Shown piece by piece: positions 16,584 through 25,546 of a stretch of 64,000 bases of DNA. This stretch comes from Calditrichia bacterium (lineage in GTDB: Bacteria > Calditrichota > Calditrichia > RBG-13-44-9 > J075), in assembly GCA_020635015.1 (NCBI GenBank), contig JACKAP010000007.1, positions 1-64,000 on the forward strand, given 5' to 3'. How positions within the stretch are numbered: position 1 is the first letter of the stretch; every line of letters starts with the position of its first letter. Both the position numbers and the translations under genes were made by a program. A model generated the notes under the pieces. It was not told the DNA's origin. It made no database searches and saw only the letters and a list, made by a program, of their open reading frames with translations.

Positions 16584-17906
16584 ATGTTAGACCAGATCAT
16601 CGAAAATATCATCCAAAAAATTCGCCGGGAAGTGGTTCAGTCAGGCATGCAGGATATTCCTCTGACCTATATTTTCACCCGCAATATCCCCCATTCCATC
16701 AAGCACTTCTTTGATCAGGAAGTGGAACTGTGGATCCGGGAGGAGTCCGAGAAATTCGGCAGCAGCGAACGTTTCGACTATGAGATGCCGGAAGTGCAGA
16801 TGCTGGTCGACAAAATTTTCGACATCCTGAAGCAAACCGCCACCTTTCATATCAATCAATTCAACCGCTTGTTGGAGCGGGCGATCAAGCTGGAAGCCAA
16901 CTATCTGATCCGCCCCCAGCAGACCCTCACCCAGTTCCTCTTCAAGGATAGTCCGCTCATCACCACCATCGAAGTGTACGACATGCTGAAATATTTCGAT
17001 AAGTTTCAGTATTACAAGGACGCCCTGAACGATTACTTCAATCTGAAATACATGCGGGAGATCTCCCAAAACCAGTTTCAGGAACTGATCACGGCCATCG
17101 ACCAGCAGGTGTATGCCCGCACCCCGGTGGAGACGGCGCTGCAAACCCTGAAGACGATCAACAACTTCATCAACGAAGGCCGCCCTACCTCCTCGGACAG
17201 CATGGATGTGCGAATGATGATCATGGTGTTCAAAGACCGCCATCTGGATGATTTTGTGCGCCTGATCGAGCAGGAAGCCCAGCACGGCACCCAGATGCTT
17301 TCGATGAGCGACACCGAGCAGATTCTCCGCGCCGGGAAGCCGCTCCACGAGCTGAAGAAGTCGAAACCCGCCGCCAGCACCTATCAGGATATTGCCGATA
17401 TCGAAAAGGCCAAACCGGAGGTGGAAGTAGAATCCATCGACGTGCCGGAACAGGCACCGCCGGTAGCGGAGCCGGAATCGGAAGAGTTTGAATATGAAGA
17501 GGAGTATGAGGAAGACGATACCCAGCCGATTCCAACGGTTGCGGCTGAAAAAAAACCTTCCACAGACAGCACAACCCCCTCGGCGGTCGATCAACTGGCC
17601 GATCTGGTGAGCCAAAAGATGAAGGGGGACCACCTGGAAGACCTCAACAACCTGATCGATCCCAAGCAGCGGAAGAAATTCATCAAGCGGATCTTCAAAA
17701 AACGGGAAAGTCAATACCAGGAGTTTATTGGCCTGGTGAACAATACGCCCACCTGGAAACACGCCTCCAACCTGATCGACACCTTTTTCTATCAGCAAGG
17801 GCTCAATCCCTACTCCCGGGAAGCACTGGAATTTAGCGACCTGGTTTACAACCGCTATTTCCCGAAAGATATTTCAATCAATAAAGGAGAGGAGTTCCGC
17901 AACTAA
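16584..17906 (+). CDS. unknown 440-residue protein with acidic linker
   Basis: I do not recognise this protein. The ATG at 16584 follows AGGGAG at good spacing; no signal peptide or membrane segment is seen. Residues 1-240 look all-helical and rich in aromatics (IPHSIKHFFDQEVELWI, TQFLFKDSP, YFDKFQYYKDALNDYF). Residues 275-340 are a disordered acidic linker (EEFEYEEEYEEDDTQP). The C-terminal 100 residues are helical again, with RKKFIKRIFKKRESQYQEF and TWKHASNLIDTFF. The layout of two helical modules joined by a flexible acidic tether suggests a cytoplasmic adaptor or scaffold. Confidence 0.8.
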   Translation: MLDQIIENIIQKIRREVVQSGMQDIPLTYIFTRNIPHSIKHFFDQEVELWIREESEKFGSSERFDYEMPEVQMLVDKIFDILKQTATFHINQFNRLLERAIKLEANYLIRPQQTLTQFLFKDSPLITTIEVYDMLKYFDKFQYYKDALNDYFNLKYMREISQNQFQELITAIDQQVYARTPVETALQTLKTINNFINEGRPTSSDSMDVRMMIMVFKDRHLDDFVRLIEQEAQHGTQMLSMSDTEQILRAGKPLHELKKSKPAASTYQDIADIEKAKPEVEVESIDVPEQAPPVAEPESEEFEYEEEYEEDDTQPIPTVAAEKKPSTDSTTPSAVDQLADLVSQKMKGDHLEDLNNLIDPKQRKKFIKRIFKKRESQYQEFIGLVNNTPTWKHASNLIDTFFYQQGLNPYSREALEFSDLVYNRYFPKDISINKGEEFRN

Positions 17907-18226
17907 TTGCAGGACGGCCTTGCCGGCTCTTCAGGTCCCGCTCCGCATCAACTTCTTTTCCCAAATCGGTAGAATTCGACCCTCAGGTCCCGGTTTATTT
18001 ATCGAAAACCTTCCACATTAGGCCGTTACCGGCACATATATGAAAAAATAGGCAGTTTGGCCCTAGATCACAGCATTTATGCGAGGGAGTTTGATACATT
18101 CATCCATCGCCTAAAATCAGGTATGCCTATGACCATTCCATACGATTCAGAAAAATAAACCGGCAGTATTGCGGGGTTTAGCCTATTCTTAATCCACATC
18201 TCACCCAAAGCCTGAAGGAGAGAGAT
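17907..18226. other. 320-bp intergenic region without a gene
   Basis: No reading frame, hairpin family or tandem array is evident. The last part, before AAGGAGAGAGAT, must hold the promoter of the lipoprotein/subtilase operon; TTGATA near 18090 and TAAAAT near 18112 are only 15 nt apart, so I do not call a promoter. Confidence 0.5.
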
Positions 18227-18595
18227 ATGTACCGTCTATGCTGGACATTAGTCATCATCTTGCTGGCGGCCTGTAACTCGGCCAACAAGACACCATCCGA
18301 TCAACCTCCAAACGATGGAGGAGCAGTTGTTATGACCAAGTTCGATGCCCCCCTCAAACAAAAATTGGCTGAAGTGGAAGCAAGCGATGCCGCTGCACAG
18401 CTCCGCTTCCTCGGCAAATGTGCGCAACCGATTGACGATACGATGCGCGAGGCGCTGAGCAAGGCCGGGGTCACCGTGAACAGCGTGACCGGCGACATTT
18501 TCACCGCCTCCGGCACGGCAGCGCAGATCAAATCCGCCGCGCAGCTCGACTTTGTCACTCAGCTGCAGCTTTCGGTAGAAAGAAAGCTGTATTAA
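18227..18595 (+). CDS. lipoprotein resembling a subtilase propeptide (I9-like)
   Basis: Lipoprotein of 122 residues: MYRLCWTLVIILLAAC with Cys16, a short hydrophilic linker, then a domain of about 75 residues. That domain reads LSKAGVTVNSVTGDIFTASG followed by FVTQLQLS, which lines up with IELAGGRVNTIAGDILTAEM and HFIQVSAKS in the propeptide of the subtilase encoded 37 nt downstream. Subtilase I9 propeptides fold as ferredoxin-like intramolecular chaperones and inhibitors. A separately made, membrane-anchored copy would suit a trans-acting inhibitor or folding helper. Good Shine-Dalgarno (GGAGAGAG). Confidence 0.8.
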   Translation: MYRLCWTLVIILLAACNSANKTPSDQPPNDGGAVVMTKFDAPLKQKLAEVEASDAAAQLRFLGKCAQPIDDTMREALSKAGVTVNSVTGDIFTASGTAAQIKSAAQLDFVTQLQLSVERKLY

Positions 18596-18632
18596 TTTAT
18601 TTTAGTGCCATTTAAATGACAGGAGATAAAAG

Positions 18633-20963
18633 ATGATCCGTAAATTAGCGACTGCCATGCTTGGGCTTGCCCTACTCTCTGCCGCAGTTTTTTCCCAGCA
18701 GCGCAGTGCGGGCGTAAGCATATCAAAACAATTACAAAGCGACCTGTCCAAAAATGTGAGCAACCATACCATCAACAATCAGGCAGCGGATCAAAAGATC
18801 GACCCATTGCTGCGTCACGCGCTGCGCCATGCCGAGGCCAATCGCGCCAATCCTGCCCGAACGGTTCAGGCACTCTCCCATCTGCTCACCCTGCGGCAGG
18901 AAGCCTCCGGCAGGCTGACGGTTTCCCTGCTGGTAAAGGCCTATGATGTCATGAACGTGCAGCGCCGCATCGAACTGGCCGGAGGACGGGTGAACACGAT
19001 TGCCGGCGATATTCTCACCGCCGAGATGCCGCTTGAGGCGGTCACTGCGCTGAGCGAAGCTGAACAGGTGCACTTCATTCAGGTCAGCGCGAAATCCGCT
19101 CCCAAGATGGATGTCAGCCGGGTTGAGATCGGCGCCCACCTGGTGCATAGCGGCAGCGGCCTTTCCCAGAGCTATACCGGCGACGGGGTGGTGGTCGGCG
19201 TGCTGGACAGCGGCATCGAATGGGAGCATGAGGACTTCGACTGGAGCAACGGCACCAGCCGGATCCGATATCTCTGGGATATGTCCGGCACCAGCAACCC
19301 GCCTTCCGGTTATACTTACGGCACCGAATATACCAAAGCCAACATTGATGCCGGGCAGTGCAACGAAATCGACGGCGACGGGGGCTTTGGCCACGGCACC
19401 CACGTGACCGGCACCGCCGCCGGCAGCGGAATCGGTCATCCCGATTATGTCGGGATCGCACCGGAATCCGACATCATTTTTGTAAAGGGCATCCGTGACC
19501 ACAACAGCAACGGCGGTTTTGCCGACGGCGATGTCGTCGACGGCTGCGCCTATATTTTCAACAAAGCCCAGCAGATGGGCCAGCCGGCGGTGATCAACCT
19601 CAGCCTCGGCGGGCAATTTGGCTCCCATGACGGCACCAGTCTCTACGAGCAGGCGCTGGATAACCTCACCGGCCCGGGAAAAATCATCGTCGCCGCCGCC
19701 GGCAATGAGGGCAGCGACCTGATCCATGCCGGCTATGCCACCCAGCCCGGTTCCAGCTACAATGACGCGCTGGAGACGGTTTGGGTGGCCACCGGTGGTT
19801 TGACCGCGGTGGATATGTGGTACAATCCGGGGAACATCTCCGTGGGCCTGGCGGCTTATGATATGTTCGGCAGCCTGATCGGCTATACCGACCCGGTCGC
19901 TCCCGGGCAACTGGTGGAGAATCTCTTGTTCTCAGTAAGTGGCTTCACCTACGGCAAGGTGACCATCGACGCCCAGACCGTCAGCGATCCCAACAACGGG
20001 GCCAGCCGAGTAGTGGTGGTGATCGACAGCGATAACGGCATCTACCCGATCGGCACCGTGTTCTGGTCGCTCTACACCTTCGGCAGCGGCAGCTTTGACG
20101 CCTGGGTGATCACCGGCGGAAATTTCACCCTCGACGCCAGCGCCTGGATCATTCCCGGCAACAACGACAAGAGCGTCGGGATTCCCTCCACCTCCCTCAA
20201 GACCATCAGCGTCGGCTCTTACGTCACCAAAAACCAGTGGATTGATATCAATTCCAACACCCAAACCCAGCTCAACAGCCAGGGGCTGCCGGTCACCATC
20301 GGCGCGATTTCCGAATTCAGCAGCCACGGCCCTTCCCGCGACGGGCGGGTGCAGCCGGACGTCTCCGCTCCGGGCGAAGCGATCATCTCGGCGCTGTCTT
20401 ACGACCTGACCCTGGGTGTGGGAGTGAACGCCAGCGATATTCTCTGGACCGGCAAGCACCGCAAGATGCAGGGCACCAGCATGGCCTCGCCGCATATTAC
20501 CGGCGTCATCGGCCTGATGCTGGAACGCAACGGCACCCTGACCCCGGATGCGGCGCGCAATATCCTTAAGGGCACCGCCCGCTCCGATGGCTTCACCGGC
20601 ACTGTGCCGAACAATATCTTCGGTTCCGGAAAAGTGGATGCCTACGACGCCGTGAGCACAGTGGTCGCCGGTCTTGAGCGCATCGATCCGGCGCTGCCCG
20701 AAGCGTTTGAACTGGCTCAGAATTATCCCAACCCCTTCAACCCGGCAACCCAGATCCGCTTCGCGATCCCCCGTGCAGCGAAGGTACACCTGTCGGTTTA
20801 CGACATTCTCGGCCGGGAGGTGGCGGTGCTGGTGAATGAAGCCATGCAACCCGGTCAATATGAGTACGAATTTGACGCCCGGGAACTGAGCAGCGGGATC
20901 TATTTCTACCGCCTGGAAGCGGGTAGCTTTAAGCAGGTAAGAAAAATGCTCCTGGCGCGGTAA
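18633..20963 (+). CDS. secreted S8 subtilisin-like protease with T9SS sorting domain
   Basis: Protein of 776 residues with signal peptide MIRKLATAMLGLALLSAAVFSQ, an I9-like propeptide (about residues 95-150), and an S8 catalytic domain with Asp192 (GVLDSGIEWEHED), His257 (GHGTHVTG) and Ser616 (GTSMASPHITG). Between His and Ser lies an insertion of roughly 150-180 residues beyond the minimal S8 core, beta-rich in sequence. Residues 690-776 are a T9SS type A-like sorting domain (NYPNPFNP, VYDILGREV, SSGIYFYRLEAG). It would be exported across both membranes. It is co-transcribed with the propeptide-like lipoprotein. Confidence 0.95.
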   Translation: MIRKLATAMLGLALLSAAVFSQQRSAGVSISKQLQSDLSKNVSNHTINNQAADQKIDPLLRHALRHAEANRANPARTVQALSHLLTLRQEASGRLTVSLLVKAYDVMNVQRRIELAGGRVNTIAGDILTAEMPLEAVTALSEAEQVHFIQVSAKSAPKMDVSRVEIGAHLVHSGSGLSQSYTGDGVVVGVLDSGIEWEHEDFDWSNGTSRIRYLWDMSGTSNPPSGYTYGTEYTKANIDAGQCNEIDGDGGFGHGTHVTGTAAGSGIGHPDYVGIAPESDIIFVKGIRDHNSNGGFADGDVVDGCAYIFNKAQQMGQPAVINLSLGGQFGSHDGTSLYEQALDNLTGPGKIIVAAAGNEGSDLIHAGYATQPGSSYNDALETVWVATGGLTAVDMWYNPGNISVGLAAYDMFGSLIGYTDPVAPGQLVENLLFSVSGFTYGKVTIDAQTVSDPNNGASRVVVVIDSDNGIYPIGTVFWSLYTFGSGSFDAWVITGGNFTLDASAWIIPGNNDKSVGIPSTSLKTISVGSYVTKNQWIDINSNTQTQLNSQGLPVTIGAISEFSSHGPSRDGRVQPDVSAPGEAIISALSYDLTLGVGVNASDILWTGKHRKMQGTSMASPHITGVIGLMLERNGTLTPDAARNILKGTARSDGFTGTVPNNIFGSGKVDAYDAVSTVVAGLERIDPALPEAFELAQNYPNPFNPATQIRFAIPRAAKVHLSVYDILGREVAVLVNEAMQPGQYEYEFDARELSSGIYFYRLEAGSFKQVRKMLLAR

Positions 20964-20969
20964 AGAAAA

Positions 20970-20997
20970 GGATAAAGGATAAAGGATAAAGGATAAA
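20970..20997. repeat. heptanucleotide array (GGATAAA)x4
   Basis: Four perfect copies of GGATAAA just after the subtilase stop, facing TCCTTTATCC-type inverse copies at about 21069-21105. The two sides can pair, so the arrays probably also work as a transcript hairpin. Confidence 0.85.
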
Positions 20998-21149
20998 ATT
21001 AAAGGAATATAGCGAGAAGTGCCGGGTATGATGCGATTCTCGTATTTTTAAAAAAGTTTCTTTCTTAATCCTTTATCCTTATCCCTTTATCCTTACTCCT
21101 TTACTCTTGTTCCTCTTCGATTGCATTCTCCTCGACGCCCGATTATTTT

Positions 21150-21830
21150 ATGCCGGTGAAAGCAGAAAATCAAAATCATCTGGATTCCTGGATCGAACAG
21201 GTCCCCCTGCTGCAGAAGGGCTATCATTTGCGACTGCTGGCGAAAGTGGAGAAACTGCGCCGGCGGGAGGTTATTTATCCCCATCAGGAAAATATGCTCC
21301 ACGCCCTGGAGATCCTCCCATTTGATGCCGTGCGGGTGATGATCCTGGGGCAGGATCCCTATCATGGCCCGGGGCAGGCGCATGGACTGGCGTTTTCAGT
21401 GCCGGAAGGGACTGCCCCGCCGCCCTCGCTGAACAATATTTTTAAGGAGGTGGGGGAAGATATCTACGGCGGCCGGACGCCGGCATTCTCCCCCGACCTC
21501 ACCCGCTGGGCGCGGCAGGGCGTTCTGCTGCTGAATACCATTCTGAGCGTAGAAGCGGGAAAGGCCGGAAGCCACCGGCATCTTGGCTGGCAACGGCTAA
21601 CGGACCAGATCATCGCCCGGCTTGGCGAAGAACGGCCCCATCTGGCTTTCTTGCTCTGGGGCAAACCCGCCGCCAGCAAAAAAGCACTGCTCGATCCCGC
21701 ACACCACCTGATCCTGGAAGCGCCCCACCCCTCGCCCCTCTCCGCTTTTCGCGGCTTCTTCGGCTGCCGCCATTTTTCGCAAGCGAATGCGTTTCTTCGC
21801 AAACATGGTCTTTCTCCAATTGTTTGGTAA
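21150..21830 (+). CDS. ung: uracil-DNA glycosylase, family 1
   Basis: Protein of 226 residues, normal length. It has the water-activating motif GQDPYHGPGQAHGLAFSV (Asp69), the motif FLLWGKPAASKK and the leucine-loop APHPSPLSAFRGFFGCRHFSQAN with its catalytic His. It removes uracil from DNA in base-excision repair. No family oddity seen. Confidence 0.96.
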   Translation: MPVKAENQNHLDSWIEQVPLLQKGYHLRLLAKVEKLRRREVIYPHQENMLHALEILPFDAVRVMILGQDPYHGPGQAHGLAFSVPEGTAPPPSLNNIFKEVGEDIYGGRTPAFSPDLTRWARQGVLLLNTILSVEAGKAGSHRHLGWQRLTDQIIARLGEERPHLAFLLWGKPAASKKALLDPAHHLILEAPHPSPLSAFRGFFGCRHFSQANAFLRKHGLSPIVW

Positions 21831-21837
21831 AATTTTT

Positions 21838-21910
21838 GTGGATGGGTTAATGAAAAAAGTTGGAGGTAGGGTAGGGTCGCGACCCTACTCTACGTGCCAC
21901 ACCCATCCAC
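21838..21910. repeat. inverted repeat with GTAGGGTCGCGACCCTAC core
   Basis: GTGGATGGGT and ACCCATCCAC are perfect 10-bp ends. An 18-bp perfect palindrome lies inside at 21871-21888. The same core occurs in the copy at 24344-24448. Confidence 0.85.
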
Positions 21911-22009
21911 CTATCAACCATTAAAATCAATTGATTTCCCCGCCAAAATTTCAGTTATTTACCCTTTCAAGATCAACCTGTCCAACATTTCTGGAGGAGA
22001 ATCCGCGCC

Positions 22010-23476
22010 ATGACGCCGAAAACACCCGAGTGGGTTAAAAATGCCATCTTTTACCAGATCTATCCAGACCGCTTTGCCCGCAGCCCCCGTACAAAGCATG
22101 TTCCGGGCATCGGCTTCAAACCCTGGGGCTCACCGCCGGAGGAACAGGGCTACCAGGGAGGCGATCTGCTCGGGATCGTGGACAGGCTGGACTACCTGGC
22201 AAAACTGAACATCAATGCCATCTACCTCAACCCGATCTTCGCTTCCGCCTCCAATCATCGCTATCATACTTTCGATTATATGCAGGTAGATCCGCTCCTG
22301 GGCGGTAATGAGGCACTGCGCGAGCTGCTGGACGAAGCCCATGCCCGGAACATCCGCATCGTGCTCGACGGGGTGTTCAACCATGCCAGCCGGGGCTTCT
22401 GGCCTTTCCATCATATTCTGGAGAACGGAGGCAATTCCCCCTATCTCGACTGGTTTACCATCCACGGCTGGCCGCTGCGCCCTTACAGCAGCAGCAAGAA
22501 GCGTCCCGCCAACTACGACGCCTGGTGGAATCTTCCCGCCCTGCCCAAACTCAATATCCAGAATCCCGGGGTGCGCCAATATATCCTCGATGTTGCCCGT
22601 CACTGGATCGAATTCGGCATCGACGGCTGGCGGCTGGATGTGCCGGAGGAGATCAAAGACGCCGAATTCTGGCGCCAATTCCGCAAAACCGTTAAGGACG
22701 CCAATCCCGACGCCTACATCTGCGGCGAGATCTGGCACCTGGCCCCGGATTGGCTGGAGGGCGATCAACTCGACGCCCTGATGAACTATCCCCTGGGCAC
22801 TGCGGCCCTGCGCTTTTTCGGCGCCAAGACCCTGCGCAAATATCGCAAGAATGCCGAATACAGACTCAAGCCGCTCAAACCCGCCAAATTCGCCAAACGG
22901 ATCGATAAATTATTCTCGACCTACCATTGGGAAACCAGCCAGGCGCAGCTCAACCTGTTCGGCAGTCACGATACCCCCCGGGCGCTGTGGTCGCTGGGCG
23001 AGGATAAAACCGCCCTCAAGCTGTGCACCCTATTCCTGATGACCATGCCCGGCGCCCCCTGCATTTATTACGGTGATGAGATCGGTATGAGCGGGGCGGA
23101 CGATCCCCACTGCCGGGGCGCCTTCCCCTGGGAGCAGGAGGATGCATGGGATACCGATCTATTAAACTTTTTCCGCCGCGCCACCTCCCTGCGCCGCGAC
23201 CATCCCTGCCTGCGCACCGGCAGCTTCCATCCGCTTTATCGGCGCAAGGGGATCTACGCTTTTGCCCGCAAGCTGGACGGCAAAGAGATGATCGTGATCT
23301 TCAACCGTAAAAAGAACCCGCAGCAGGTAACTCTGGCGTTAGATGACATTATTCCGAACGGGCGCACTTTCCGGGCGGTCTACGGCAAGGGGAAAGGGGG
23401 CACCGTGAAGGATCAGCGCCTGAGCAACCTGGAGATACCCGGCCGGGATGCGCTGATCCTGACCTCCGGGAAATAG
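22010..23476 (+). CDS. GH13 alpha-amylase family hydrolase (neopullulanase/cyclomaltodextrinase-like)
   Basis: Protein of 488 residues, cytoplasmic (no signal). It starts with the GH13 neopullulanase-type FYQIYPDRFARSP. The four conserved regions are DGVFNHAS, GWRLDVPEE (nucleophile Asp210), GEIWH (acid/base Glu240) and FGSHDTPR (Asp321). The N-terminal starch-binding CBM34 domain of classical neopullulanases is absent. It should cleave alpha-1,4 (and some alpha-1,6) bonds of maltodextrins. An AGGAGA ribosome site precedes the ATG. Confidence 0.92.
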   Translation: MTPKTPEWVKNAIFYQIYPDRFARSPRTKHVPGIGFKPWGSPPEEQGYQGGDLLGIVDRLDYLAKLNINAIYLNPIFASASNHRYHTFDYMQVDPLLGGNEALRELLDEAHARNIRIVLDGVFNHASRGFWPFHHILENGGNSPYLDWFTIHGWPLRPYSSSKKRPANYDAWWNLPALPKLNIQNPGVRQYILDVARHWIEFGIDGWRLDVPEEIKDAEFWRQFRKTVKDANPDAYICGEIWHLAPDWLEGDQLDALMNYPLGTAALRFFGAKTLRKYRKNAEYRLKPLKPAKFAKRIDKLFSTYHWETSQAQLNLFGSHDTPRALWSLGEDKTALKLCTLFLMTMPGAPCIYYGDEIGMSGADDPHCRGAFPWEQEDAWDTDLLNFFRRATSLRRDHPCLRTGSFHPLYRRKGIYAFARKLDGKEMIVIFNRKKNPQQVTLALDDIIPNGRTFRAVYGKGKGGTVKDQRLSNLEIPGRDALILTSGK

Positions 23477-23499
23477 TGCGATGGTGCAAATGGGTTTTT

Positions 23500-23572
23500 A
23501 GCCACGGAGCCACAGAGTTCACTGAGAACTGAGAACTAAGCTCAACACCGTGTTCTTTGAGCCTCTGTGGTT
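23500..23572. repeat. dispersed inverted repeat, CCACAGAG family
   Basis: AGCCACGGAGCCACAGAG faces GCCTCTGTGGTT, with an ACTGAGAACT direct repeat between. With the next element it fills the 320-bp region between GH13 and the NUDIX gene. Confidence 0.7.
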
Positions 23573-23626
23573 AAAGCATTATAGAGAATGATGTTACGCG
23601 GCTTATATAAGAATGTAATTTGTGCT

Positions 23627-23743
23627 GTCATTGCGAGGCGCTTTTTGTCGAAGCAATCTACTGCGGGGGGCACCTATCTGCAGTTACATTGAGAGCGGTT
23701 CGCAGGAGATTGCCGCGCCGCAAAATACGCGGCTCGCAATGAC
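23627..23743. repeat. dispersed element GTCATTGCGAG...CTCGCAATGAC (copy 2)
   Basis: Terminal repeats GTCATTGCGAGG and GCTCGCAATGAC with internal GAAGCAATCT and AGGAGATTGC. Same element as 14836-14953 and 53758-53874. Confidence 0.85.
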
Positions 23744-23841
23744 GGCATCTATACATCGCATAACACCCGTTAGCAATCCAATCACAGGAGGCCCTCCATG
23801 ATCCGCTTGCAGCAGGATAACCAAGTTTTTTACCACCGCGC

Positions 23842-24285
23842 GTGGCCCTGTTTATCCATGAGGGCCGGGTGCTGCTGCACCGCGTCGGGCGTAACCCGTA
23901 TTGGTCGCTGCCCGGTGGGCGGGTTTCGATGATGGAATCCTCCCGGGAGGCGGTTATGCGGGAAATGCAGGAAGAACTGGAGGTGGCGATTCAGGTCGAC
24001 CGCCTGGTCTGGGTAGTGGAGAACTTCTTCCGGGAAAAGGAGCGTTTTTTTCACGAACTGGGCCATTACTATCTGGTATCGCTGCCGGACGGGCACGAGC
24101 TCTACCGGCGCAGCGGCGCTTTTGAAGGCTGGGAAGAAGGCACCACCATCATCTTTCAGTGGCATCCGCTGGAGGGGCTGGAGGCGCTGCCGCTCAATCC
24201 CGGTTTTTTGCCGCAGGCGTTGCAGCATATTTCCGAAGGCATCCGTCATATCGTTTATCGTGATGCGGCAATCGTTCCGGTCTGA
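23842..24285 (+). CDS. NUDIX hydrolase, probably frameshifted at its 5' end
   Basis: From GTG 23842 the frame codes for 147 residues with a full Nudix box (GGRVSMMESSREAVMREMQEEL). The true start is probably ATG 23798, which has a strong ACAGGAGG site and reads MIRLQQDNQVFYHR in another frame. The two frames join if one base were added near 23841, giving YHRAVALFIHEGRV as in normal Nudix proteins. So this is either a real one-base deletion, a sequencing error, or translation from the internal GTG. It should hydrolyse a nucleoside diphosphate derivative; the substrate cannot be read. Confidence 0.82.
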   Translation: MALFIHEGRVLLHRVGRNPYWSLPGGRVSMMESSREAVMREMQEELEVAIQVDRLVWVVENFFREKERFFHELGHYYLVSLPDGHELYRRSGAFEGWEEGTTIIFQWHPLEGLEALPLNPGFLPQALQHISEGIRHIVYRDAAIVPV

Positions 24286-24343
24286 CAATTTCGGATTGGC
24301 TTGAAGATACGGATTTCTTTGCGTATAATGTGCTGGCGAAAAA

Positions 24344-24448
24344 GGGTTGATGGGTGGATGGGTTAATGGGTAAAAACGGCGGTAGGGTCGCGACCCTACC
24401 CTACGGTTCCAAACCCATCAACTCATCGCCCCATCAACCCATCAACTC
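24344..24448. repeat. inverted repeat with GTAGGGTCGCGACCCTAC core
   Basis: GGGTTGATGGGTGGATGGGT faces repeated CCCATCAAC units, around the same 18-bp palindrome (24382-24399) as the copy at 21838. Confidence 0.8.
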
Positions 24449-24466
24449 ACAAATAAAGGAGTCCCC

Positions 24467-24832
24467 ATGCTTTCCGCATCCGCCTATAAAATCGTTCATC
24501 TATTCGGTATTTTTCTGATCATGCTCTCCCTGGGAGGCGCCCTGACCCACCTCATCAACGGCGGCGGGCGCGAGCACGGCTGGCGCAAGCAGATCGGCAT
24601 CAGTCACGGGGTCGGCCTGCTACTGGTGCTGCTGGGAGGTTTTGGGATGATCGCCAAGCTCAACTACGCCTATACCGAAGGCTGGATCATCGTAAAGATC
24701 GTTATCTGGCTGCTCTTCGGCGGGATGCTGACCTATGCCTCCCGCACTCCCTCGGCCGGCCGGCTGCTTTGGTGGGCTAGCGCGCTGTTGGGGATTCTGG
24801 CGGCTTACATGGCGATCTGGAAACCGTTTTAG
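24467..24832 (+). CDS. small four-helix membrane protein
   Basis: Protein of 121 residues made of four hydrophobic helices (about 7-28, 45-65, 70-90, 98-117) with very short loops. A clear ribosome site (AAAGGAG) precedes the ATG. It resembles the many SirB/DUF-type small inner-membrane proteins found near cytochrome or redox genes, but I cannot name it. It ends 9 nt before rsmI, so it is probably co-transcribed. Confidence 0.8.
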   Translation: MLSASAYKIVHLFGIFLIMLSLGGALTHLINGGGREHGWRKQIGISHGVGLLLVLLGGFGMIAKLNYAYTEGWIIVKIVIWLLFGGMLTYASRTPSAGRLLWWASALLGILAAYMAIWKPF

Positions 24833-24841
24833 GCCGGGGCG

Positions 24842-25531
24842 ATGTCCGGAAAACTTTACATTGTCAGCACCCCGATCGGCAACCTGGAGGACATCACCCT
24901 GCGCGCCCTGCGCATTCTCAAGGAAGCAGACCTGATCTGCGCGGAAGACACCCGGGTCACCCGCCGCCTGTTGGGGCATTACGGCATCGAGAACCATCTG
25001 CTCAGCTACCATTCGCATAACGAGCAGGGCCGGATTCCCCAGCTCCTGCGGCTGCTCGGGGAAGGCAAAAACATCGCCCTGGTGTCCGATGCCGGCACCC
25101 CGGGCATCTCCGATCCAGCCCACAAACTGGTCAAAACCCTGCTCCGCGAGAATATCGATATCGAGCCGGTGCCGGGCGCGACGGCCTGCATTACCGCGCT
25201 GGTCGCTTCCGGCCTTCCGACCGATCGCTTCGTGTATGAAGGCTTCCTCCCCCGCAAAAAAGGACGCCAGACCAAACTGCAATTTCTCAACCAAGAACCC
25301 GGCACCATCATCATTTATGAGTCAACTCACCGGATCCAAAAAACTATAGAAGATATTGTAAAGCATATGGGAAATCGTTATATTGTGGTTTCGCGTGAAT
25401 TAACCAAGCTCTATGAAGAGTTTATAAGGGGTTACGCGGAAGATCTTCTGGTTGAACTGCAAACCCGCAAGCTGAAAGGCGAGATTGTATTGCTGGTTGC
25501 CGGCACCAATTTTAAACCGATTGAATCATAA
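24842..25531 (+). CDS. rsmI: 16S rRNA (cytidine1402-2'-O)-methyltransferase
   Basis: Protein of 229 residues of the tetrapyrrole-methylase fold. Conserved segments: YIVSTPIGNLEDITLRALRIL, CAEDTRVTRRLLGHYGI, ALVSDAGTPGISDPAHKLV, PVPGATACITALVASGLPTDRF and FLPRKKGRQ. It methylates the 2'-OH of C1402 in the ribosomal P site using SAM. It is somewhat shorter than the E. coli enzyme, having no extra C-terminal domain. Confidence 0.95.
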   Translation: MSGKLYIVSTPIGNLEDITLRALRILKEADLICAEDTRVTRRLLGHYGIENHLLSYHSHNEQGRIPQLLRLLGEGKNIALVSDAGTPGISDPAHKLVKTLLRENIDIEPVPGATACITALVASGLPTDRFVYEGFLPRKKGRQTKLQFLNQEPGTIIIYESTHRIQKTIEDIVKHMGNRYIVVSRELTKLYEEFIRGYAEDLLVELQTRKLKGEIVLLVAGTNFKPIES

Positions 25532-25546
25532 TGAAGAGCATGCTAA

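Noticed and set aside
18732..19910. Long minus-strand frame opposite the subtilase
   Set aside because: Shadow of the protease gene, without motifs or Shine-Dalgarno.
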